Origin: an uncultured Collinsella sp.
GTDB lineage: Bacteria > Actinomycetota > Coriobacteriia > Coriobacteriales > Coriobacteriaceae
Length of the DNA stretch: 7,557 nt
Assembly (NCBI GenBank): GCA_900765185.1
Contig: CAAFQT010000210.1
Coordinates: forward strand, 1-7,557
Direction of reading: 5' to 3'
Part shown: piece after piece, positions 1 to 6,054 of the stretch
Position numbering within the stretch: the stretch's first letter is position 1
Layout: each line of letters begins with the position of its first letter
Program-made: the position numbers and the translations under genes
Notes under the pieces: generated by a model
The model's input: only the letters and a program-made list of their open reading frames with translations
Databases searched by the model: none
Told to the model about the DNA's origin: nothing

Positions 1-816
1 GCGCCCGGACAGGTAGCTGTTGAGCACCTGACGCAGCTCGTCGGCCGTCTGGAAGCGATTCGCCGGGTCCTTTTCCATGCACTTGAGGATGATGCGCTCA
101 AGATCGGCGTCGACGCCGGAGTTAATCTGGCTCGGCGGGATGGGCAGCTCGTTGACCTGCTTGAGTGCGACCGAGATAGCGTCGTCGCCGTCAAAGGGCA
201 CGCGGCCGGTGGCGCACTCGTACATCACGACGCCCAGCGAGTAGATATCCGAGGTGGGACCGAGGTCCTGGCCGCGAGTCTGCTCGGGGCTTACATAATG
301 GGCGGTGCCCAACACGTTGTTGTCCTGCGTGAGGTGGCTATTCTTGGCGCGCGCGATGCCAAAATCCATCACCTTGATGTTGCCGTCGGGCAGCACCATG
401 ATGTTTTGCGGCTTGATGTCGCGGTGGATGATCTCGTGCTTGTGTGCGACCGAAAGCGCAGAGCTGATCTGCGAGCCGATCTGCGCGACCTTTTTGGGGT
501 CGAGGGCGCCGTGGCTCTTGATGCCGCTCTTGAGGTCGGTACCGCGCAGATACTCCATGACGATGTAATAGGTGTCGCCGTCCTTGCCCCAATCGTAGAC
601 GCCTACGATATAGGGGGAGGAGAGGCCGGCTGCTGCCTGGGCCTCCTGCTTAAAACGCGCGGCGAAGGTGGCGTCGCCGGCGTACTGCGGCAGCATGATC
701 TTGACGGCTACCGTGCGGTCGAGGACCTGATCCTGCGCACGGTAGACGGTCGCCATGCCGCCTGTCCCCACCTTATCCTTGAGGAGGTATCTTCCCCCGA
801 GGACCCTCTGTTCCAT
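1..816 (-). CDS. pknB: PknB-type serine/threonine protein kinase, catalytic domain (3' end outside window)
   Basis: Eukaryotic-like Ser/Thr kinase that phosphorylates cell-wall and division proteins at the inner face of the membrane. All 272 visible codons are open. The catalytic signatures are complete: glycine loop GTGGMATVY (17-25), ATP-binding Lys39 in AVK, helix-C Glu58, catalytic loop HRDIKPQN (131-138, Asp133), DFG (151-153), activation segment ending SPE (176-178), and DIYSLG from Asp190. The kinase domain ends near residue 265, where the window cuts the gene, so the juxtamembrane part, membrane helix and any PASTA repeats cannot be seen. ATG at 816 is chosen because AGGAG (826-822) sits 5 bases upstream. 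An in-frame ATG at 831 would add five residues but lacks a good ribosome site. The gene lies 132 bases after the SEDS-PBP fusion, where Mycobacterium has pknA then pknB, so whether this is the PknA or PknB counterpart is open. The family call is very secure. Confidence 0.95.
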   Translation of the reverse strand, partial: MEQRVLGGRYLLKDKVGTGGMATVYRAQDQVLDRTVAVKIMLPQYAGDATFAARFKQEAQAAAGLSSPYIVGVYDWGKDGDTYYIVMEYLRGTDLKSGIKSHGALDPKKVAQIGSQISSALSVAHKHEIIHRDIKPQNIMVLPDGNIKVMDFGIARAKNSHLTQDNNVLGTAHYVSPEQTRGQDLGPTSDIYSLGVVMYECATGRVPFDGDDAISVALKQVNELPIPPSQINSGVDADLERIILKCMEKDPANRFQTADELRQVLNSYLSGR

Positions 817-821
817 TCCTG

Positions 822-826
822 CTCCT
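822..826 (-). promoter_or_regulatory. Ribosome binding site of the kinase gene
   Basis: AGGAG on the minus strand, five bases before ATG 816. It decides between that start and the in-frame ATG at 831, which has only weak purine content upstream. Confidence 0.7.
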
Positions 827-868
827 AACATAACTATTCGCTCAACGATGTGTGTAGTACCTACTGTG

Positions 869-917
869 TGGCCGCTGGGGCCATGTGACGCATTGCCGCT
901 AGCCCTTAGGCCGCGGC
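869..917 (-). promoter_or_regulatory. Two tandem RNA hairpins in the leader between the SEDS-PBP gene and the kinase gene
   Basis: Read on the minus strand, the first hairpin spans 917-895: GCCGC then GGCC, loop UAAG, then GGCU, a bulged A, and GCGGC. That is nine base pairs including one G-U, with a four-base loop. The second spans 883-869: UGGCC, loop CCAGC, GGCCA. No run of T follows either one, so neither is a classical intrinsic terminator. GCGGC occurs both at 899-895 and at 875-871, so the first arm could pair with either copy, giving mutually exclusive folds. A 16-codon reading frame (949-899) ends inside the 3' arm of the first hairpin. The pairing is visible in the sequence; a regulatory role such as attenuation, RNA processing or mRNA stability is inference. 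I see no convincing -35/-10 promoter in this gap. Confidence 0.35.
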
Positions 918-948
918 GCGCCCCGGGTGTCCGATTCGATCACGGGCA

Positions 949-3819
949 TCACGCTCCCTGGGCGGCGAGTGCCGCAGTCAGGACGATGCCGGCGATCTTG
1001 GCCGCCTTGACGTCGTGTTGGTCGTAATCCTCCAAGGCCACCGAGATGGCGACCGTGGGTGAATCGTAGGGTGCAAAGCCGATAAACATCGAGTTGACGT
1101 TGGTGCCGCCGATCTCGGCCGAGCCGGTCTTGCCGGCAACCTTGACGCCCGGAATCTGGGCATCGGTGCCGGTGCCGGACTGGACGACGGCGAGCATGGC
1201 CTGCTTGACCTGGTCGGCCGTGGCGGAGCTGACGGCCTGGCCCAGCGAGCGGGACTGCGTGGTCTTGACCACGGTTCCGTCCGGTGCGAGCACCTGGGAA
1301 ACAAAGAACGGGTCCATGACCACACCGCTGTTGGCGATGGCCGCGGCGATCACGGCATTTTGCATGACCGTGGTCTGCGGGCCGGGTGTGTGGTCCATGC
1401 CGACGGGCTGGCCGGCACCTGCCCAGGCGGTCTCCCACTCGGTCATGAGCGACGGATCGGCCATGATGGAGGCCGTGGAGGTCAGGTCCTGGCCGAGCTT
1501 CTGGCCGTAGCCAAAGGCGTTGGCAAACTGCACGAGCGTGTTTGCGCCCACTTCGTTGGCCACCTGGCCAAAGACGACGTTGGAGGAGACGGCAAAGGCC
1601 TGCTGCAGGCTGATGGTGCCGTAGCTCTCGTTGGCGTAGTTGGTGACCGGCGCGTTGCCGATGTCCATGGAGCCGGGTGCCTGATAGGTGCTCGTGAGGC
1701 TGGCGGTTCCGGTCTCGAGTGCGGCGGAAAGCGTGACGACCTTAAAGGTGGAACCCGGGGTGTACAGCGCGTCCATGGCGCGGTCGTACATGGAGCCGTC
1801 CTCGCCGCCGCCCGTCTGCAGCAGGGCATCGATGTTGGTGTTGTCGTAGGTGGGCGAGCTGGCACATGCAAGCACCGCGCCGGTACGCGGGTCGATGACC
1901 ACTACAGCGCCCTTAAAGCCCTTGAGCGCCTGCTCGGCCGCCGTCTGGATGCGCGAGTCGATGGTGAGCTTGGCGGTGTTGCCCGGCTGGGTCTGGCCCG
2001 CGAGCGACGCGATGGCGTTGTTCCAGCTGGAGTAATCCTTAGAGCCGGTGAGTGTGTCGTTCATGACACTCTCGATGGCGGTGGTGCCATACTGCTGGCT
2101 CACGTAGCCAACCACGTGCGCTGCCAGGTTACCGTTGGGGTAGGAGCGTACGTAGGTGCCGTCCTCCTGCTGCAGCGACTCGGCCAGCGTCACGCCGTCG
2201 GACGTGATGATGGAACCGCGCTGGATGTACTTGGAGCGGGCGATGGTGTGGTTGTTGGTCGGCATGTCCTGATAGTCCTTGGCCTTGATGACCTGGACAT
2301 AGGTGAGGTTGCCGATAAGGATGGCGAACAGCGCCGTAAAGGCGAGCACCGCACGGGTTAGACGGTTGGCGAGCGCCACGCGGCCGAGCACACCGGATTC
2401 AGGTGTGTCGAGCAGGCGACGACGCATGCGTGAGCCGACGGAATGGCTGCCACTGCCGTAGGAAGACGAGGTGGCAAAGCGCGTGCCCGTCGGGGCGGCG
2501 GCAGATGCGACCTGATCATCGGTGATGGCGGCCATGGTGCCGGTGCCGGTAAGCTCGGCCTCGCGTCCGGTCGCCTCGTCACCGGCGCGCAGCAGGAGCG
2601 CGACGATGATAAAGCTCGCCAGCAGAGAGGAGCCGCCCTGGCTCATAAAGGGCAGGGTGACGCCGGTCAGCGGGATCAGGCGGGTTACGCCGCCAACGAT
2701 CAAGAAGGCCTGGAAGCTGATGGCGGCCGTAAGGCCTGTGGCACTAAAGGCGGCGAGATCGGATTTAGCGCGGGCAGCCGTGGTGAGGCCACGCACGGCA
2801 AAGAGCATAAACAGGATGAGCACGGCGCCGCCGCCCAAAAGGCCCATCTCCTCGCCGATAGCCGAGAAGATAAAGTCGGACTCGACGACAGGGATGTTGT
2901 TGGCCATGCCGTTGCCGATGCCAACACCGACCAGACCGCCATCGGCAAGCGAGAAGAGCGACTGGACGATCTGGTAGCCCTGGCCCTGGGCGTCCTTAAA
3001 CGGATCGAGCCAAACCTGGAAACGCACCTGAACGTGAGACAGGAACTTGTAGGCGCCCACGGCTCCAACAGCTAAGAGCGCAAGGCCGATAACGACATAC
3101 GAAAAGCGCCCCGTGGCAACGTAGAGCATCAGCAAGAAGATGGTGTAGAACAGCACGGCCGAACCCAAGTCGCGTTCGAAGACGACGACGAGCAGACACA
3201 CACCCCACACGGCAAACAGCGGCAGCAGTAGTCGCAGGCGAGGGATCTTAAAGCCCAGGATCTTGCGGTTGGAGATGGAGAGCAGCTCGCGGTTCTCGGC
3301 CAGGTACCCAGCTAGGAACAGCACGATAAAGACCTTGGCGAACTCGCCGGGCTGGATGGTAAAGCCCGCGATGCGAATCCACAGCTTGGAGCCCGAGATC
3401 GTGGTGCCGATAAAGATAGGCAGCATCAGCAGGATGATGCCGATAATGCCAAAGGTGTACTTGTAGCGCATGACCACGTCGAGGTTTTTGACCAGTGCAA
3501 GCGTTCCCACCATGAGCGCCACCGAGACAAACAGGATGATGAGCTGTGAGATGGCGAGAGCGGGGGCGAGACGCGTCACGAACGTGATGCCGATGCCCGA
3601 AAGTATAAATACGATGGGCAGGATGGCGGGGTCGGCACCGGGCGCCAAGATGCGCACGGCAATGTGGGCCGCGGCAAAGGCGGCAAAGAGGCCGATCGGT
3701 ACGGCGAGTGTCTCAAAGGAGATGGCAGCGCCCGCGGTGAGGACGTACATCGCATACAGCAGGATGACGGGGAACGCCGAGGCGATGAGCAAGAGCAGCT
3801 CGGTGTTGCGGCGACTCAT
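949..3819 (-). CDS. rodA-pbpA: SEDS glycosyltransferase (RodA/FtsW type) fused to class B penicillin-binding transpeptidase
   Basis: One 956-codon frame encodes both halves of a peptidoglycan synthase. Residues 1-411 are a multi-pass SEDS polymerase with WIRIAGFTIQPGEFAK (147-162), the catalytic-type Asp217 in FERDLGSA, SDFIFSAIGEEMG (314-326) and LPFMSQGGSS (389-398). Residues 412-486 are a polar linker. A single membrane helix at about 488-505 leads into a class B PBP: RGSIITSDG (534-542), SxxK motif STFK (690-693, nucleophile Ser690), SSN (745-747) and KTG (897-899). No class A glycosyltransferase domain is present. An even number of SEDS helices would leave the linker in the cytoplasm and the transpeptidase outside, which is the correct topology. 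In Mycobacterium these are separate neighbouring genes, rodA and pbpA. ATG 3819 is preferred over an in-frame GTG at 3828 because GGGAG lies 8 bases before the ATG and overlaps the GTG. The gene follows the pstP stop by 16 bases. RodA rather than FtsW is inferred mainly from gene order. Confidence 0.93.
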   Translation of the reverse strand: MSRRNTELLLLIASAFPVILLYAMYVLTAGAAISFETLAVPIGLFAAFAAAHIAVRILAPGADPAILPIVFILSGIGITFVTRLAPALAISQLIILFVSVALMVGTLALVKNLDVVMRYKYTFGIIGIILLMLPIFIGTTISGSKLWIRIAGFTIQPGEFAKVFIVLFLAGYLAENRELLSISNRKILGFKIPRLRLLLPLFAVWGVCLLVVVFERDLGSAVLFYTIFLLMLYVATGRFSYVVIGLALLAVGAVGAYKFLSHVQVRFQVWLDPFKDAQGQGYQIVQSLFSLADGGLVGVGIGNGMANNIPVVESDFIFSAIGEEMGLLGGGAVLILFMLFAVRGLTTAARAKSDLAAFSATGLTAAISFQAFLIVGGVTRLIPLTGVTLPFMSQGGSSLLASFIIVALLLRAGDEATGREAELTGTGTMAAITDDQVASAAAPTGTRFATSSSYGSGSHSVGSRMRRRLLDTPESGVLGRVALANRLTRAVLAFTALFAILIGNLTYVQVIKAKDYQDMPTNNHTIARSKYIQRGSIITSDGVTLAESLQQEDGTYVRSYPNGNLAAHVVGYVSQQYGTTAIESVMNDTLTGSKDYSSWNNAIASLAGQTQPGNTAKLTIDSRIQTAAEQALKGFKGAVVVIDPRTGAVLACASSPTYDNTNIDALLQTGGGEDGSMYDRAMDALYTPGSTFKVVTLSAALETGTASLTSTYQAPGSMDIGNAPVTNYANESYGTISLQQAFAVSSNVVFGQVANEVGANTLVQFANAFGYGQKLGQDLTSTASIMADPSLMTEWETAWAGAGQPVGMDHTPGPQTTVMQNAVIAAAIANSGVVMDPFFVSQVLAPDGTVVKTTQSRSLGQAVSSATADQVKQAMLAVVQSGTGTDAQIPGVKVAGKTGSAEIGGTNVNSMFIGFAPYDSPTVAISVALEDYDQHDVKAAKIAGIVLTAALAAQGA

Positions 3820-3827
3820 AAGCGGCA

Positions 3828-3832
3828 CTCCC
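3828..3832 (-). promoter_or_regulatory. Ribosome binding site of the SEDS-PBP fusion gene
   Basis: GGGAG (within AAAGGGAG) begins a few bases after the TAG of pstP and lies 8 bases before ATG 3819. Its last G is also the first base of the in-frame GTG at 3828, so that GTG could not use it. This fixes the start at 3819 and implies that ribosomes ending pstP are delivered directly to this start. Confidence 0.65.
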
Positions 3833-3835
3833 TTT

Positions 3836-5635
3836 CTAATTCTTATCGGAGGCTTCGGCCTCGGCGGACTGTTCGGCGGTTTTCTCGGAATCTGATTCGG
3901 AGGTCGATCCCTGATTGGTGTTGTCGCGAATCGTTTGCGCGTCGATCACCTGGCGGGTCTGCTCCTCGTCGATCTGGTGGCGGTACTTGGATATCGTGTC
4001 CTGCGCATCGTCGACACTTGTTTGCGGAATGCCCGCCTTGAGGCGGTTTTGCGTGTCTTCGGGCAGGTCGGACAGCTTGATGCTGGTTTCGCTTTCGAGC
4101 CAGTGGAGCTTAAGGCCGAGTGGCTTGCCGGGCAGGCCGCGCCAGACGGCGACATTGCCCTGGTAGGTACCCAGGTAGTACGAGCCGGTGACACCCGTGT
4201 AGGCCCAGATGCCAGCTGCCAGCACAAAGACGAGGGCCAGGATGGCGGCGATAGTAACGTTGCGGCGACGCACGCGTTGCGCCTCGCGCATGACGCCATC
4301 GTCAACCAGGTCAACGACTACTACGGTCACGTTGTCGTGGCCGCCGGCGGCAAGCGCCGCGTCCACAAGGTTGTCGACGCAGATTTGCGCGGTTGAGGAC
4401 TGCGTGGCGATGTTCTCGATATCGCTATCGGGAATCATGCTCGAAAGGCCGTCGGAGCACAGGATCAGACGGTCGCCTTCCTCGATATGCAGAGTGAAGT
4501 GGTCGGCATACATAGCGGGGTCCGAGCCCAGCGCGCGGGTGATGACCGAACGGTTGGGGTGGACGCGAGCCTCGTCTGCCGTGATCTCGCCGGCGTCCAC
4601 GAGCTCCTCCACGTAGGAGTGGTCGCGGGTCACGCGGATGAGCGTGCCCTCGTGGAGCAGGTAGGCGCGAGAGTCACCCACGTGGGCGATGGCAAGCGTG
4701 TCGTTTTCGATATAGGCGCAAGTGGCTGTGCAGCCCATGCCGGGCTTGCCCAGGCCATTCAAGGCAGCCTCGATTACGGCGGCGTTGGCGGCCTCGACGG
4801 CTGCCGCCAGGCGTGCGGCGTCGGCAGACTGAGGAGCTGTCTTGGCAATGGTCTCGACAGCGATAGAAGAGGCTACCTCGCCGGCGGCGTGACCGCCCAT
4901 GCCGTCGCATACGCAAAAGAGCGGCGACTGCACCAGGTAGGAATCCTCATTGTGCGGGCGCACGCAGCCAACGTCAGAGCGGGCGCCCCACATGAGTTGC
5001 GTGGTGGTGCCGGCATCATAGGTCGAGTCGGTCTCGATGCGTTCCTCGGTCAGGGGCTCAAAGCTCATGGTCGACCCGGGGTCTTTGAGCTTGGCCTCAA
5101 CGGCGGCAACGTCGATCTCTGCTGTGTCACCGGGAGAGACGGTGTCGGTCTCGGCGTTTGATTCAGAATCGCCGGTGTCCGGGGAGTCGGGCTCCTCGGA
5201 CACGCGGGCGGTCGACTCGTCGTCTTGCGGGCTGACGTCTATAGGCTCGGGCGCCGGCGTAGACGCGGGCGCAACCTCGGATGCCGGGGCTATGGGAAAC
5301 GCCGGCGCGGCGGGCTCGGGTGCCGCAAACACCGCAGCGCTCTCGTTGATTGCCGCGGCGACGGGCTCTGCAAAGTGAGCCGGCGCCGGGGTTGCTTCGG
5401 GCGCTGTGGGCTGTTCCGCAGCATGTGCGCCGATGGGCGCCGCTGCGGCATCCTCTTCGTCCTCGTTATCGGCGAGATCCGAAATATCATGCGTTACATG
5501 CGAAAGAGGCAGGGAGAACACGGTGTCCTCGGGCTCCACGGGTGCGGAGCCCGCCGGAGCGGCGTGGGCCGGCGCAGCTGTGGCGGCAGCCGGTGCCTCG
5601 GTCATAGTTGCGGACTTGTTCTCCTCGTCGATCAT
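3836..5635 (-). CDS. pstP: Membrane-anchored PP2C-family Ser/Thr protein phosphatase with long N-terminal extension
   Basis: Metal-dependent phosphatase that reverses the kinase's phosphorylation (known role of PstP). The 599-residue protein has four parts. Residues 1-216 are an acidic, Ala/Pro-rich and probably disordered extension. Residues 217-445 are the PP2C domain, with RPHNED (226-231), DGMGGHAAGE (244-253), GMGCTAT (299-305), HVGDSRAYL (318-326), CSDGLS (393-398) and GGHDNVT (431-437), so the metal-binding aspartates 231, 244, 395 and 434 are all present. A membrane helix lies at about 459-479 after a basic RVRRR stop. Residues 480-599 form an extracytoplasmic part beginning SYYLGTYQGNVAVWRG, as in actinobacterial PstP, with an acidic Ser/Glu-rich tail. 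Usual PstP proteins start close to the PP2C domain, so the extension is the oddity. ATG 5635 overlaps the fhaB stop as ATGA, with a weak AAGG 10 bases upstream. Met11 is an alternative start. Met190 and Met215, nearer the PP2C domain, have no ribosome site. Confidence 0.94.
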   Translation of the reverse strand: MIDEENKSATMTEAPAAATAAPAHAAPAGSAPVEPEDTVFSLPLSHVTHDISDLADNEDEEDAAAAPIGAHAAEQPTAPEATPAPAHFAEPVAAAINESAAVFAAPEPAAPAFPIAPASEVAPASTPAPEPIDVSPQDDESTARVSEEPDSPDTGDSESNAETDTVSPGDTAEIDVAAVEAKLKDPGSTMSFEPLTEERIETDSTYDAGTTTQLMWGARSDVGCVRPHNEDSYLVQSPLFCVCDGMGGHAAGEVASSIAVETIAKTAPQSADAARLAAAVEAANAAVIEAALNGLGKPGMGCTATCAYIENDTLAIAHVGDSRAYLLHEGTLIRVTRDHSYVEELVDAGEITADEARVHPNRSVITRALGSDPAMYADHFTLHIEEGDRLILCSDGLSSMIPDSDIENIATQSSTAQICVDNLVDAALAAGGHDNVTVVVVDLVDDGVMREAQRVRRRNVTIAAILALVFVLAAGIWAYTGVTGSYYLGTYQGNVAVWRGLPGKPLGLKLHWLESETSIKLSDLPEDTQNRLKAGIPQTSVDDAQDTISKYRHQIDEEQTRQVIDAQTIRDNTNQGSTSESDSEKTAEQSAEAEASDKN

Positions 5636-6048
5636 CGACGGTTCACCTTCATGACCACGTCGCCAATCTGGACTTCGTCGCCCTCGCGCAGCGTTGCGGG
5701 CTCCACGAGCTGGCGGCCGTTGACGAGCGTGCCGTTAAGCGAGTTGAGGTCCTCGATGATGAGCGCCGGGCCCTGTAGCGAAAAGCGCGCATGCGAGGCC
5801 GAGACGAACGGTTCGTTGATGCAGATGTCCGAAGATGGCGAGCGACCGACGATGACGGGGCCGAGCATGTCTACGTGGATGCCGCGGATACCGCGCGGAC
5901 CCTTGTCCACATCGATCGTCCAGATAGCCGAGTCGCGGCGCTGCCCGCGCACAAGTCCCACGCCGGTCTTCATGACGGCGAACAAGAAGATATAGAGCAG
6001 GGCGACCAGGACGATGCGGCCTGCAAAAAGGACGATATCGATGTTCAT
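5632..6048 (-). CDS. fhaB: Membrane-anchored FHA-domain protein FhaB (FipA-like)
   Basis: Small phosphothreonine-binding adaptor of 138 residues. An N-terminal membrane helix spans about 6-26, followed by a basic cytoplasmic stretch (KTGVGLVRGQRR) and one FHA domain at about 60-136. The FHA pThr-binding residues are present: GRS (68-70), SASH (83-86), and NSLNGTLVN (102-110). The length is close to the 155 residues of Mycobacterium FhaB, which links Ser/Thr kinase signalling to elongation and division proteins. ATG 6048 is supported by AGGGGA (6063-6058), nine bases upstream and lying across the last codons and stop of fhaA. The 3' end overlaps the pstP start by four bases, so an FHA reader and the phosphatase are translationally coupled. 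The N-terminal linker is short; I do not see an obvious kinase phosphosite motif in it comparable to the ETTSVF type of GarA. Confidence 0.92.
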   Translation of the reverse strand: MNIDIVLFAGRIVLVALLYIFLFAVMKTGVGLVRGQRRDSAIWTIDVDKGPRGIRGIHVDMLGPVIVGRSPSSDICINEPFVSASHARFSLQGPALIIEDLNSLNGTLVNGRQLVEPATLREGDEVQIGDVVMKVNRR

Positions 6049-6054
6049 AAGCGA

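Noticed and set aside
298..828. Plus-strand open frame opposite the kinase
   Set aside because: The minus strand encodes every kinase catalytic motif over the same bases.
854..864. GTAG-TAC-CTAC inverted repeat as an operator
   Set aside because: The arms are only four bases long and do not extend, which is too weak to distinguish from chance.
869..917. Intrinsic terminator after the SEDS-PBP gene
   Set aside because: The stem-loops are present, but no T-rich tract follows either one on the minus strand, so a standard rho-independent terminator is not supported.
817..948. Separate promoter for the kinase gene
   Set aside because: TTGAGC and TATGTT occur but are only seven bases apart, and no other -35/-10 pair has acceptable spacing.
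1360..2361. Long plus-strand open frame (333 codons) opposite the transpeptidase domain
   Set aside because: It is antisense to a gene whose catalytic motifs are all intact. It arises from high-GC codon bias and gives a Gly/Val/Arg-rich product with no recognisable motif.
2362..2586. Frameshift or assembly error creating the SEDS-PBP fusion
   Set aside because: The linker is in frame, has sensible composition, and gives correct topology for both halves, so a real fusion is the simpler reading.
2443..3075. Plus-strand open frame opposite the SEDS domain
   Set aside because: It is a shadow of the SEDS reading frame, with low-complexity polar composition and no family resemblance.
5225..5995. 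Plus-strand open frame opposite the pstP extension and fhaB
   Set aside because: The composition (Arg/Gly/Cys-rich) is typical of an antisense frame. The minus strand carries an FHA domain here.
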